From IMG/VR virus record IMGVR_UViG_3300027782_000044, positions 52,501-116,500 of that record: a DNA stretch of 64,000 nucleotides; one strand, given 5' to 3'. Below the pieces are notes generated by a model that saw nothing but the letters and a program-made list of their open reading frames with translations, was not told the DNA's origin and searched no databases. The stretch is from a virus. Both the position numbers and the translations under genes were made by a program. Numbering within the stretch: position 1 is the stretch's first letter; every line of letters starts with the position of its first letter. Positions 52,754 to 61,319 of the stretch are shown one piece after another.

Positions 52754-53802
52754 CTATGACCAGACTCTAAGCTAGACATTGATGAAACCTCAATGTAGGT
52801 AGAATTTTGTCTAAAGTCTAATAGGTTTTCTGATCCAGAGTAAGATAAAGCGCTCTTTAAGTTGTTCAAAAGCATATTCAAAGAGTACTCTACTGGGCCT
52901 TTTGGGCTAACAAAGCCTGAAACTCCTTCAACATATACATTTTTTAAATCTTTAACTATGTCTGGGTTATTATCTCTTTGAACCTCCATTGAAGCAGAAC
53001 CTCTAAATACATGCCTACCGTCTTTGTCAGTATCACATTCATCATGACCAGAGAAAAAGGATCCCATCATTACAGCAGAAGCACCAGCAGCCAGAGCTTT
53101 TGCAACATCTCCGTTGTTCTTAATACCTCCATCAGATATTATTCCATTTACATTTTTTATATCAATTCCATCATAAACATCCATAACAGATGCAAGGACT
53201 GGGACCCCGAATCCTGTAACAACTCTAGTTGTGCATGCTGCACCACCGCCTATGCCGACTCTTACTGAATCTGCACCAGCATCCATTAAGCTTTTATAAG
53301 CCTCATAGGAAGAAACATTTCCAACCATAATGTGCACATCAGAATCTACTGTGCTTCTAAGCTCTCTTACTGCGTCAACAACAATTTGTAAATGCCCAAA
53401 CGCAACCTCCAAAAGCAATACTGTTACTCCAAGATCCTTTAAGTCTTTAATGCATCTTGCATCCCTAGACTCTTCAATAGATATGGCAAAGCCAATTAAA
53501 TTTTTATCGACATTTGCAGGGATTGTCTTTAGCCTATTAATTCTTTCTTCAAAGTTAGCGTACCTTGGCAGGATTGCCATTCCGCCAAATGATGTGACCT
53601 TTTCTATCATAGAGTTACTTGTAATAAAATCCATAGGAGCCATAATTATAGGGGCTTTTAAATTAATAAAAGCTTCTGGTCTAATTGGATTTCCAATTAC
53701 AGTATCTAATTTTATAGCACCTCTTGTTATTATGTTAGACTTTTGAGGTACAAGAAGTATGTCATCAAAGCATACTGATCTAGTGTTTGTATCTTTTCTC
53801 AT
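52750..53802 (-). CDS. guaB: IMP dehydrogenase/GMP reductase-family enzyme
   Basis: A protein of 350 residues without CBS domains. The catalytic loop VGIGGGAACTTRVVTGFG holds C190; FDDILLVP, APMDFIT, ISDGGIKNNGDVAKALAAGA and GSFFSGHDE follow the family, and EGVSGFVSPKGPVEYS is the C-terminal flap. The short length fits GMP reductase or a CBS-less IMPDH; the direction of reaction cannot be read from sequence alone. It would adjust guanine nucleotide pools for phage DNA. It heads the operon containing cassette 2. Confidence 0.83.
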   Translation of the reverse strand: MRKDTNTRSVCFDDILLVPQKSNIITRGAIKLDTVIGNPIRPEAFINLKAPIIMAPMDFITSNSMIEKVTSFGGMAILPRYANFEERINRLKTIPANVDKNLIGFAISIEESRDARCIKDLKDLGVTVLLLEVAFGHLQIVVDAVRELRSTVDSDVHIMVGNVSSYEAYKSLMDAGADSVRVGIGGGAACTTRVVTGFGVPVLASVMDVYDGIDIKNVNGIISDGGIKNNGDVAKALAAGASAVMMGSFFSGHDECDTDKDGRHVFRGSASMEVQRDNNPDIVKDLKNVYVEGVSGFVSPKGPVEYSLNMLLNNLKSALSYSGSENLLDFRQNSTYIEVSSMSSLESGHR

Positions 53803-54065
53803 TCATCCTCCTTCAACTCATGTCTTTTATTAAACTTTATCCATGATCCATAATGAATATTGATAGATGGAGATAGGCCATTTTTTATTGCTGTTAAAAT
53901 ATCTAGATTAGGATTTTCTATATCCCTGGTTGCTAGATATTCTTGGCCAGTCTCCATGTCTATCAATTTCCATTTGTTAGGACACTTGGTATATATTGTA
54001 ACAGTTATAGGGTAATCATATTCTTTAGCAGAAGTTCCGTCTAATAGTTTTCTATATTTCCCCAC
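53799..54065 (-). CDS. Small basic protein (GTG start), paralogue of 33930-34115
   Basis: A protein of 88 residues (MGKYRKLLDGTSAKEYDYPI). KCPNKWKLIDMETGQEY matches the 61-residue protein at 33.9 kb. The GTG follows AAAAGGGGACAGT. Function unknown. Confidence 0.7.
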   Translation of the reverse strand: MGKYRKLLDGTSAKEYDYPITVTIYTKCPNKWKLIDMETGQEYLATRDIENPNLDILTAIKNGLSPSINIHYGSWIKFNKRHELKEDE

Positions 54066-54076
54066 ACTGTCCCCTT

Positions 54077-54589
54077 TTAAGCAGACAATATTTTTGACAA
54101 AGCATTGATGGTTGCTGCAATTCTTCCGATATCACGCAATTGCTCAACACTGTACCCCTCTTGCTTCAATGTTTCATAATGTGCTTTAACACAAAAATGA
54201 CACTTTCCAATTATGGAAGAAGCCAGTGAGTATGCTTCGAACTTAGCCTTTGTGGTTCCACCGTGAGATGAAATGGCATTCATTCTCAATTGTGCTGGCA
54301 GCCCTTTAAGATTAGCATCGTCTGCCATCTCTATAAAGGGATACCACACATTGTTTTGAGCCATGATAGATCCAGCAGAAAGAGCAGCATTTTTTTCAAC
54401 TTCATTTGTTGCGCTTGCTACAATAAAAGAAAGTAGTTTTGCGTTCCCTGTAGCAAAAGCTGCTGCGATTGCAATATATGTTGCATCATCAGGATCAATA
54501 GTAGACCTATTAATAACGGCATCCAGATTTAACTTTATATCTTTTGCATAATCTGGAATTGATTCTTTAAGCTGTTCTACCCATGTCAT
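54077..54589 (-). CDS. ahpD: AhpD-like carboxymuconolactone-decarboxylase-family protein
   Basis: A protein of 170 residues from the ATG at 54589, which overlaps the peroxiredoxin stop (TAATG). The active-site motif CHFCVKAH with the upstream YSLASSIIGK is the AhpD signature, an alpha-helical disulfide reductase partner of AhpC. Together they detoxify peroxides. Confidence 0.83.
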   Translation of the reverse strand: MTWVEQLKESIPDYAKDIKLNLDAVINRSTIDPDDATYIAIAAAFATGNAKLLSFIVASATNEVEKNAALSAGSIMAQNNVWYPFIEMADDANLKGLPAQLRMNAISSHGGTTKAKFEAYSLASSIIGKCHFCVKAHYETLKQEGYSVEQLRDIGRIAATINALSKILSA

Positions 54590-55125
54590 TATAGAGTTTC
54601 TCCTCCGAGTGGTCTGTTGCAAGCACATAGCTCACCAGTTTGTAGTGCATCCAAAACACGTAAAGCTTCATCTGCATTACGTCCAACATCTAGGTTATTG
54701 CATGTGACATGCTGGATAACATTATCTGGATCGATAATAAATGTTGCACGATATGTTACGCCAGATGGATGGTGCACACCGAGATCGTTTGCTAGTGCAT
54801 GTGATGTGTCTGCAAATGACCATGAGTTTGTCTTCTTTAAATCTTCATGAGCATTTCGCCATGCGACCTTACAGAATTCATTATCTACAGATCCAGTTAA
54901 CAAAACAGTGTCTCTGTCATTAAAATCATTTACTAATGCATCATACGCAACAATTTCGGTTGGGCATACAAAAGTAAAGTCTTTTGGATAAAACGCAATA
55001 ATTTTCCATTTGCCTGGAAAAGAATCTTGTGTAATTACTTCAAATGAGGAATCATCATATGACAATGCCCCAGGTTTAACTCCAGTAACAGCAAAGTTAC
55101 CTATCTTATCTCCTACAGTTTTCAT
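54589..55125 (-). CDS. ahpC: 2-Cys peroxiredoxin (AhpC-type)
   Basis: A protein of 178 residues. The peroxidatic cysteine is C54 in KDFTFVCPTEIVA; the resolving cysteine lies in LCACNRP near the C-terminus. RATFIIDPDNVIQHV is a conserved strand. It reduces hydroperoxides using AhpD or thioredoxin. A strong AAGGAG ribosome site precedes the ATG. Confidence 0.9.
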   Translation of the reverse strand: MKTVGDKIGNFAVTGVKPGALSYDDSSFEVITQDSFPGKWKIIAFYPKDFTFVCPTEIVAYDALVNDFNDRDTVLLTGSVDNEFCKVAWRNAHEDLKKTNSWSFADTSHALANDLGVHHPSGVTYRATFIIDPDNVIQHVTCNNLDVGRNADEALRVLDALQTGELCACNRPLGGETL

Positions 55126-55158
55126 TTATTCTCCTTATATAAGTTGGATATTCATCCG

Positions 55159-55231
55159 CTGGGGGTATAGGACTCGAACCTATGGCCTAGAAGTTAACAG
55201 CTTCCCGCTCTGCCGACTGAGCTAACCCCCA
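55159..55231 (-). tRNA. tRNA-Asn (anticodon GUU)
   Basis: Minus-strand cloverleaf: acceptor TGGGGGT/ACCCCCA, anticodon stem GGAAG/CTTCT with loop CTGTTAA, T arm ATAGG-TTCGAGT-CCTAT, discriminator G, no encoded CCA. Confidence 0.92.
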
Positions 55232-55234
55232 TTG

Positions 55235-55307
55235 TGTCCCCAGATGGTTTCGAACCATCGACCCGCAGATTAAAAGTCTGCTGCTCTACCAACTGAGCTA
55301 TAGGAAC
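55235..55307 (-). tRNA. tRNA-Lys (anticodon UUU)
   Basis: Minus-strand cloverleaf: acceptor GTTCCTA/TGGGGAC, anticodon loop CTTTTAA, T arm GATGG-TTCGAAA-CCATC, discriminator A. Confidence 0.92.
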
Positions 55308-55315
55308 ATTTCAAG

Positions 55316-55387
55316 CACCCCTGGCTGGATTCGAACCAGCGGCCAACAGATTAGAAGTCTGTTGCTCTTCCTCTGAGCTACAGAGGT
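55316..55387 (-). tRNA. tRNA-Arg (anticodon UCU)
   Basis: Minus-strand cloverleaf: acceptor ACCTCTG/CAGGGGT, anticodon loop CTTCTAA, T arm GCTGG-TTCGAAT-CCAGC, discriminator G. Reads AGA, common in AT-rich phage genes. Confidence 0.9.
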
Positions 55388-55390
55388 ATA

Positions 55391-55723
55391 TTAAATATCA
55401 AAGTCTTCAATGTTATCTAACGGAACGATTCCTTTTCTTTTAGCAATTTCGTATCCCTCTAGCGTAAAATTAAATGTAGCATTTAGATTTTCATCATATT
55501 CTACCTGCATTAAATCATTATCCATTAAGTCAAGCAGCTCTGCATCTATGTATTGCTCGTGAGCTTCCCATAGATCTGGAGCTAATTCCCGTGTTCTTTC
55601 TTCATTCAACTCAAAAATTGCTTCCCCGTCTGAGGTAAATCCAGCAATTCTTATTGCACCTATATCTAAATAATGTTGAATTTTATCCATTATTTCTTCT
55701 TCATCATCAAACTCATCGAACAT
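55391..55723 (-). CDS. Acidic protein of unknown function
   Basis: A protein of 110 residues (MFDEFDDEEEIMDKIQHYLD), acidic, alpha/beta. AIRIAGFTSDGEAIFELNEE and NFTLEGYEIAKRKGIVP look like a small winged or terminase-accessory fold but nothing is certain. It lies between tRNA genes. Confidence 0.7.
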   Translation of the reverse strand: MFDEFDDEEEIMDKIQHYLDIGAIRIAGFTSDGEAIFELNEERTRELAPDLWEAHEQYIDAELLDLMDNDLMQVEYDENLNATFNFTLEGYEIAKRKGIVPLDNIEDFDI

Positions 55724-55735
55724 ATTTCCCCCTTG

Positions 55736-55809
55736 TGCAACAGGTAGGACTTGAACCTACGATTACCGAATTATGAGTTCGGGGCTTTAACCAACTAAGC
55801 TACTGTTGC
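55736..55809 (-). tRNA. tRNA with anticodon CAU (Met, or Ile2)
   Basis: Minus-strand cloverleaf: acceptor GCAACAG/CTGTTGC, D arm GCTT/AAGC, anticodon stem CCGAA/TTCGG with loop CTCATAA, T arm GTAGG-TTCAAGT-CCTAC, discriminator A. Elongator Met is more likely since a separate tRNA-Ile(UAU) exists. Confidence 0.88.
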
Positions 55810-55818
55810 CTAGTTGAA

Positions 55819-56067
55819 TTATAGTATTTTACTATCAGTTTTGTCAATAGATTGCTCAACTATTTGCTGAACATACTCTGAAAAGTGCTTTCTAATACTT
55901 CCTGGTGGCCTGTGACCTATATCAGACCATACTCTTTTATATTCATGGATGTTGTCAAACGTTGTTGGGCAGACTAGAACTCCACCATATTCTTTTAGCC
56001 TTGTTGGAAGAGGTACGTGCTTACTGCAACACTTACACTCTTTAGCTTTTTCTTGATATATGCTCAT
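55819..56067 (-). CDS. Small zinc-binding protein
   Basis: A protein of 82 residues (MSIYQEKAKECKCCSKHVPL). CKCCSKH and a later Cys (VLVCPTT) form a likely zinc site; the C-terminus is helical. Overlaps the terminase stop. Function unknown. Confidence 0.7.
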   Translation of the reverse strand: MSIYQEKAKECKCCSKHVPLPTRLKEYGGVLVCPTTFDNIHEYKRVWSDIGHRPPGSIRKHFSEYVQQIVEQSIDKTDSKIL

Positions 56068-57854
56068 ACTATTTCCATTCCACTTAGTGCATCAGAAAGA
56101 TCTCTTGGCATTGGAGAAGGTGCTCTAATTAGATTAGGGCTATCTACGACTAAAGATTCTCTATATTGTTTTTTGACAGATGAATAATCGTGCACCTCTA
56201 TATCTCCGAATGCCGCTCTAGTCAAACTAATTGCATTATAAATAGATCCACAAACTGCGTCAGCTAAGTCCTTTGAACCTTTTCTAGGGTGGTCAACCTT
56301 ATCACGCATAATTCTTAGCTCTAGCAGTTCATCTACAAGAAGTGGTATGTGTGGTCCGTTTAATCTTTCTTCTAATACAACCATCGCCATATCGTCGTAA
56401 TGCTTTTTAGCTACAGATAAAGTTTCCGTATTAATGCCGTATTGCTTTAGCTGCTGCATCATATCGTGAGAGTTCCATCGGTCAAAGGTGCATATTCTAA
56501 TGTTAAACCCTCTTGACCTTAAAGACAAAATGTAATCTCTTACTTCACCAAAGTCTACTGACTTATCTGAAGTCGGCGTCCAATACATTACTGCATCTAC
56601 TTTAACTATTGGTGCTGGCTGAGAATAGGTATCAGTAACCTTTACGCTAACAAACTTTTCAATATGGGCCATAGACACAGCACAGTGGTCATGCTTTTGG
56701 GCTAAGTCAACATGGATAAAGTATTCTTTATCTTCTTCTGGCTGAAACCACTCTTCAAATCTTCCAAACCCATCTACGGCTATTGAGAGATCATTAAATG
56801 CCATCTCAATTTTTTCACGAGATTTAAAGAAGGCATCAATTGCTTCTGGTGGCATGCAAGCAAATCTTCCTAGTGCATCTGTTACGTCTCTATAGAATGC
56901 AATTTTAAAATCCTCAATGCTTCTTGTGGGGTTAACTTCCCAGGTTGGTCTGCGGATAGCATAAACTCTAGGATACTTGTAGGAAATGATTTGATCCTCA
57001 TCCCAGAAAATTTCAAATTCATTTCCAACGGTATGGTCTGGTAGTTCTGGATCTAGCTTAAACTTATGTGACCTAGATATAATTTCTTTTTCAGATATAA
57101 TATCTTCATATCTTTGCTGGATATAATCATTCTTAAATCTTGGAAAGGATAGAAGGATTACTTTGCCGTAATCTGGGAAACGAGAATCTACAGAAGCCCT
57201 GTACATATCATAGATGCCGCTTGCTGTTTTTGCTTGATCGTGACCGCTTGTGCTGTCTAAAGCAAAGCCAGAGATTTCATCTAGCACCGCAACAAGAACG
57301 TTGTATCCTTCAAATGCTTCTCTTTCTGAGTGACCAGAGTACACAGTTACGTTCTTATCAAATTTAATTTCTGAAGCTTTTTCAAAGTACTTGCCAGCAA
57401 ACCAAGGGGAGTGTGTGACTCTATTTTTAAAGCCCTTAAAGAAAACGTTGTTTGCTTGCTGAGCATTAATAGCAATGTTAATTATATCGATTGAGTCTCC
57501 AGGAGGCTTACCATAATAAGATGCTGGGTCCTTAAGGCATAATAGTAAATATACTATATAGGCTACAGATATGGTAGAGCAATAATCTTTACCGCTGCCC
57601 TTACCTAATTGTGCAACAACTTCATTGGCTGTCTGCTTATATCTTACAGATCCTTCTAATTCACCAAATAGTTTAATTAAAGTTGATTCTTTATATATCT
57701 GAGATGATTTTTCTATAAGAGTATACTGATGATCAGATAAGCTTGGTAATCCTAAGTAATTCTTATCTGTTACAAAAGTTTTAAGATCTACTGGTCTTTC
57801 ATCAAACTCTTCGCCATCTAAGATATCAATGAGGTCATTAAAATCAAACTCCAC
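56064..57854 (-). CDS. terL: Terminase large subunit
   Basis: A protein of 596 residues. ATPase: Walker A-like LGKGSGKD (residues 83-90) and Walker B VLDE (190-193). RNase-H-like nuclease: D383 in HVDLAQKHD, D458 in TFDRWNSH, and D529/D532 in GSKDLADA. It packages DNA into proheads by cutting concatemers and hydrolysing ATP. Overlaps the putative small subunit gene by 11 bases. Confidence 0.93.
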   Translation of the reverse strand: MEFDFNDLIDILDGEEFDERPVDLKTFVTDKNYLGLPSLSDHQYTLIEKSSQIYKESTLIKLFGELEGSVRYKQTANEVVAQLGKGSGKDYCSTISVAYIVYLLLCLKDPASYYGKPPGDSIDIINIAINAQQANNVFFKGFKNRVTHSPWFAGKYFEKASEIKFDKNVTVYSGHSEREAFEGYNVLVAVLDEISGFALDSTSGHDQAKTASGIYDMYRASVDSRFPDYGKVILLSFPRFKNDYIQQRYEDIISEKEIISRSHKFKLDPELPDHTVGNEFEIFWDEDQIISYKYPRVYAIRRPTWEVNPTRSIEDFKIAFYRDVTDALGRFACMPPEAIDAFFKSREKIEMAFNDLSIAVDGFGRFEEWFQPEEDKEYFIHVDLAQKHDHCAVSMAHIEKFVSVKVTDTYSQPAPIVKVDAVMYWTPTSDKSVDFGEVRDYILSLRSRGFNIRICTFDRWNSHDMMQQLKQYGINTETLSVAKKHYDDMAMVVLEERLNGPHIPLLVDELLELRIMRDKVDHPRKGSKDLADAVCGSIYNAISLTRAAFGDIEVHDYSSVKKQYRESLVVDSPNLIRAPSPMPRDLSDALSGMEIV

Positions 57855-58380
57855 TGACTTCCTCGATAATCTCTATGGGCTCAACAATTCCAGTAATTTG
57901 AGACAAACGTTTAGCAACTTCCATCTTACACTTGGGGCATGATGCTGTTACTTCTTTTAATATTCTTACTAATACTTCTTGTTTTCTTTCTGACTCTGCA
58001 ATCTGTCCCGCAAGTTCTGCGTTATCAAGCAGTCCAACTTCTTGAAGCATTCCAATTCTTTTTCCTTCAATGTCAGCAATTAGCTTTAGCGCTCCAGATT
58101 TAACACTGAGCTGTCCAGCCTGATCTGCATCTTCAACTGTCTTCCAAGCTTCTTTAATAAGCATTGCATAGTGTTGGTCTGCGCCAGAGATAGCCTCCTT
58201 AGCACGTTCACGAGCTGATGTGTCGTTATGTACGACGTTCTTCCACTCATCTATCAACCCAATAACATCTGCCCTCTTAAGGCCTGTTAGGGTAGCAATC
58301 TGGGTGGGGTTGTTTCCTCTAAGTAGCTCTTCAACTACTTTGTTCATGCGATCAAAATGATCAGCTAATTCAATTTCCAT
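57844..58380 (-). CDS. terS: Probable terminase small subunit
   Basis: A protein of 178 residues. An N-terminal helix-turn-helix-like stretch (NPTQIATLTGLKRADVIGLI) and a central helical region fit small terminases. A CPKC and following acidic end are unusual. Assigned mainly from position directly upstream of terL. Confidence 0.7.
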   Translation of the reverse strand: MEIELADHFDRMNKVVEELLRGNNPTQIATLTGLKRADVIGLIDEWKNVVHNDTSARERAKEAISGADQHYAMLIKEAWKTVEDADQAGQLSVKSGALKLIADIEGKRIGMLQEVGLLDNAELAGQIAESERKQEVLVRILKEVTASCPKCKMEVAKRLSQITGIVEPIEIIEEVSGV

Positions 58381-58397
58381 ATGACTTTATTATACTT

Positions 58398-58739
58398 CTA
58401 GTCGACTGAAATAGCAAATTCCTTAGCAACCTTTAATAATATAAGGTACCCAATAAGGTCGTCGATATCATTATCTCCTGGATATTCTTCACCCTTAATT
58501 AATCTATTTAGTTTATCATCAATTCTAACGTATAGCTGCTCTTTTGGCCCCGCCTTTGAAAATATACGAACTGGGTCCAATGCGGAGTTCCCATAGGAAA
58601 TATTCTTTTTAATAAGCATGTGAGCAATTTCAAGGCAAGTATTTAAAATTTCATGTCCTGCTTCAGTGCCAACTGTAAGCATATAAAGATCATCATACCT
58701 AAACTCTTTTGAATCTTCAAAAACTGGGGTTAGCTTCAT
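58398..58739 (-). CDS. Nucleotide-modification-associated domain (DUF1599) protein
   Basis: A protein of 113 residues. KKNISYGNSALDPVRIFSKA and RIDDKLNRLIKGEEYPGDND followed by DLIGYLILLK are the DUF1599 (Nmad1) pattern, often linked to modified-nucleotide metabolism in phages. No catalytic mechanism is established. Confidence 0.8.
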   Translation of the reverse strand: MKLTPVFEDSKEFRYDDLYMLTVGTEAGHEILNTCLEIAHMLIKKNISYGNSALDPVRIFSKAGPKEQLYVRIDDKLNRLIKGEEYPGDNDIDDLIGYLILLKVAKEFAISVD

Positions 58740-58876
58740 TTAATTAAACCTTTTTCTTTTAGAGCTCTATATATGGTCATAACTGTTACGCCACATTCGC
58801 TAGCAATTTCTTCCATACTTTTTCTCTGTATAACATATCTTCTATGCAACCAGTCTTTATTCTTGTACAATTTCAC
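58736..58876 (-). CDS. Small helix-turn-helix protein
   Basis: A 46-residue frame with a GTG start (GTGA overlap with the RuvC-like stop). KDWLHRRYVIQRKSMEEIAS, then ECGVTVMTIYRALKEKG is a resolvase-type HTH. May be a DNA-binding regulator. Confidence 0.65.
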   Translation of the reverse strand: MKLYKNKDWLHRRYVIQRKSMEEIASECGVTVMTIYRALKEKGLIK

Positions 58877-59439
58877 CTCTTTGTCAACACTTCATTTGCG
58901 TAATGGGCAATACCAAAACTATCTGCCACATCAAAATCAACTACACTTAATCCATACTTCTTATTAAAGTAATCAGCAGTTCTTTGCTTTCTCATATTAC
59001 GTAACTTATTCTTATACCATGAATCAGCATATCCTGGATTCAATAATCTTATTGCTTCCTTCTCATCTTTTGTTGGATTCTTATTTCCAATATGAGCCTG
59101 CCAAGCACTAGGGGATATAGTAATAACGGAAGCGCCAGTAGACATAAGTTCAGCAATAACAACACCATACACATAAGACAATTTTATCACAGCATCAGGT
59201 GATCTGACAAGTATTGCTCCTTCAACTGCTATATAATCTGATTTTAGTTCATCCAGCATTAGTGCAGTCTTTACTTTGGCATCATAGATTTTTTCATATA
59301 TATCATTTCCAACTATATTGATCTTGCCCCATTTTACTGGCCTGTTATCTTCAATTAAGCAGAATGCAACAGATGAAGTAGATGCATCAATTCCAAGCAC
59401 CCTACTTGCTTTTGTTTTAGCTAATTTGGCCAGAGTCAT
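58873..59439 (-). CDS. RuvC-like Holliday junction endonuclease
   Basis: A protein of 188 residues with an RNase-H fold: VLGIDASTSSVAFCLIE (first Asp), YIAVEGAILVRSPD (Glu) and VVDFDVADSFGIAHY (two Asp). It would resolve branched DNA before packaging. Overlaps the upstream zinc-finger gene. Confidence 0.82.
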   Translation of the reverse strand: MTLAKLAKTKASRVLGIDASTSSVAFCLIEDNRPVKWGKINIVGNDIYEKIYDAKVKTALMLDELKSDYIAVEGAILVRSPDAVIKLSYVYGVVIAELMSTGASVITISPSAWQAHIGNKNPTKDEKEAIRLLNPGYADSWYKNKLRNMRKQRTADYFNKKYGLSVVDFDVADSFGIAHYANEVLTKR

Positions 59440-59710
59440 TTAGCATCCTCAAAACTTTTTCTTTATCTGAAGTAGAGATACTCTTATCACACTTTGCACA
59501 AACTGTTGAGGTATTATATCTACTTAGACTAGAGTTGCACTTCTTACAGTGTCTTTTTTGTCCAGATCGAATAGCTTTTTTTTCATAATACTTTTCCATG
59601 ATTTTTTTATTTGTAGCCACTCTGCAGCATTCGTCAGAGCAATACTTTTGATTATGAGTTTTTGGAGTAAACTCTTTATCATTTAAACAATCTGAATTAG
59701 CGCATATCAC
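59417..59710 (-). CDS. Zinc-finger protein
   Basis: A protein of 97 residues with three Cys pairs or clusters (MICANSDC, YCSDECC, HCKKCNSS, CAKC), probably binding two zinc ions, with a basic middle. Probably nucleic-acid binding. Overlaps both neighbours. Confidence 0.7.
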   Translation of the reverse strand: MICANSDCLNDKEFTPKTHNQKYCSDECCRVATNKKIMEKYYEKKAIRSGQKRHCKKCNSSLSRYNTSTVCAKCDKSISTSDKEKVLRMLNDSGQIS

Positions 59711-60498
59711 AGCGTAGGTACCTTAAATCTTTCTATTTGTACTGTGCCAGTAGGGGTATCTTTTGAATAGCATTGCTTTTTAATTGGGCAATAGGTGCAC
59801 GGCATCTTTGTTTTTGTAGCACCTTCAGGCTTCATTGGTAAATCGCCATCCTTAAAATTGTCCCAAACCTCACGCATCCAAAGGAAAGCATCCTCAATTA
59901 TTTGCTTATTCTTTTCATTCATAACTACTGGGATAATCAGTACCTCTTGTGTATTTTTATTCTCATAAAGGAAGAAGCCTTCTTTTGCATCTTTGAGTTT
60001 CATGTATGTCAAAAGCTGTAGCATATGATTTGCAGATGGGCTCATCTCCGCCTGCCTTGCATCCCAAACCTCTTGCTTAGCAGTTTTAATTTCTCCGATT
60101 ACTGTTTCACCATCATACTCCATAATTAAGTCAATAAAGCCACGGATAGGAGGATATTCATTAATGATCTCTTCTTCTTCCGCTTTCCATTGAGGCATTG
60201 TTTTAATTAAGTTTTGAAGTCTTTCATGAGCCTGAGTTCCCTGGGCCATGTTGGCAACAGCAACTGCATCGTTATTATCAATGAACATTGCTCCAGAAAA
60301 TGCCATGTACCAGTACCTAGGACATGTTCCATGCCCATAACCAAGGGAGCTCGGACTAAATGATTTCTTAGTCATGTCTCCATCAGCTCTTTTAGTATTC
60401 TTATAAGACTCATCAAGCATCTCAGCAAATAATTCTGGGTCAAAGAACTTACCAGTATGTTTTTTAAACTTTAGATTTTTTACTATATTTCTGCCCAT
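59707..60498 (-). CDS. Cas4/RecB-like PD-(D/E)XK nuclease with Fe-S cluster
   Basis: A protein of 263 residues. A first Cys in HGTCPRYWYM, QGTQAHERLQ (His), GFIDLIMEYDGETVIGEIKTA (Asp, Glu-x-Lys) and QLLTYMKL make the nuclease core; three C-terminal cysteines in PCTYCPIKKQCY complete a 4Fe-4S site. Exonuclease role in phage recombination or host DNA breakdown. No CRISPR genes are nearby. Confidence 0.85.
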   Translation of the reverse strand: MGRNIVKNLKFKKHTGKFFDPELFAEMLDESYKNTKRADGDMTKKSFSPSSLGYGHGTCPRYWYMAFSGAMFIDNNDAVAVANMAQGTQAHERLQNLIKTMPQWKAEEEEIINEYPPIRGFIDLIMEYDGETVIGEIKTAKQEVWDARQAEMSPSANHMLQLLTYMKLKDAKEGFFLYENKNTQEVLIIPVVMNEKNKQIIEDAFLWMREVWDNFKDGDLPMKPEGATKTKMPCTYCPIKKQCYSKDTPTGTVQIERFKVPTL

Positions 60499-60836
60499 TA
60501 TAAATTATACCTAACGACATACTTAAGTGCATCTACAAGTTTGTCTATGGACTCCTTTGCTGAGTAATATATATTTTTCTTGTTATTGTTTGCTGTTCCA
60601 GCTTTATCTTTTGCTATTGTTGAATAGTAGGATGCCATCATAGCAAACTTAGTGGACATCGCCTGAAGCTCTATAATAAGCTGAGGCGCTTTGGCAGCAG
60701 GTACATCTGGGTTCAACAACAATTTAACTATAACAGCCAATGCTCTATCTAATTGAGCATCGTTCATATATTCATGAAGGTCGTTAAACTCAGTAATAGA
60801 GTTAATCAACTCTAGTGTATTTTTATCCTCTGTCAT
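60498..60836 (-). CDS. Helical protein of unknown function
   Basis: A protein of 112 residues (MTEDKNTLELINSITEFNDL), all-helical, acidic, with a basic C-terminal region. Part of the replication/recombination cluster; coupled to the nuclease gene. Confidence 0.7.
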   Translation of the reverse strand: MTEDKNTLELINSITEFNDLHEYMNDAQLDRALAVIVKLLLNPDVPAAKAPQLIIELQAMSTKFAMMASYYSTIAKDKAGTANNNKKNIYYSAKESIDKLVDALKYVVRYNL

Positions 60837-60927
60837 TTTTAATCTTCTTGTCCCATCTATCCATCAGAAGACCGACTCCGTACCCAAGTACGAAGCCGAT
60901 CATTATTCCATAGGTAAATAATACCAT
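60823..60927 (-). CDS. Tiny membrane protein
   Basis: A 34-residue frame (MVLFTYGIMIGFVLGYGVGL), one membrane helix with a basic end (DRWDKKIKNDRG). TAATG overlap with the SSB gene. Confidence 0.5.
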   Translation of the reverse strand: MVLFTYGIMIGFVLGYGVGLLMDRWDKKIKNDRG

Positions 60928-61319
60928 TAAAAAGGAACCTCTGCATAAGTTTTATATGATGGGAACTGATCATTGTTAGGCGCCTTATCCTTAGATAAAG
61001 TATATGCGGTTACAGAAATTGAATCAGCATTAATCTCATAAGAGGCTCGCTTAACTCCATCTTTATCTGTCCAGTTTTCTTCATATATCTTTCCTACAAT
61101 AATAACTTCCATGCCCTTTTTAATTACAGACTTTGATTGCTCTGCAAGTGTACGCCAAGCTTTGACTGTCCACCAAGATGTGTTCTTATCTTCCCACTCT
61201 CCAGTAGTATCATTCTTAACACGATCATTAGTTGCTACCCTAAAACGAAGACCATTTGATCCTACAGTTTCTGGTTCACTACCAACTCTTCCTACAATTG
61301 TAATAATTGGATTAGCCAT
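60927..61319 (-). CDS. ssb: Single-stranded DNA-binding protein
   Basis: A protein of 130 residues with the OB-fold of bacterial SSB: ITIVGRVGSEPE, FRVATNDRV, SWWTVKAWRTLAE and VIIVGKIYEENW. The C-terminal AEVPF resembles the conserved DDIPF tip that recruits partners, though with less acidity. It coats ssDNA in replication and recombination. Confidence 0.9.
   Translation of the reverse strand: MANPIITIVGRVGSEPETVGSNGLRFRVATNDRVKNDTTGEWEDKNTSWWTVKAWRTLAEQSKSVIKKGMEVIIVGKIYEENWTDKDGVKRASYEINADSISVTAYTLSKDKAPNNDQFPSYKTYAEVPF

Noticed and set aside
55010-55225. 71-residue plus-strand frame
   Set aside because: It overlaps AhpC and tRNA-Asn on the other strand and shows no coding pattern.
59707-60498. 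CRISPR-Cas system suggested by the Cas4-like gene
   Set aside because: No CRISPR repeats or other cas genes are visible; Cas4-like nucleases are common in phage recombination.
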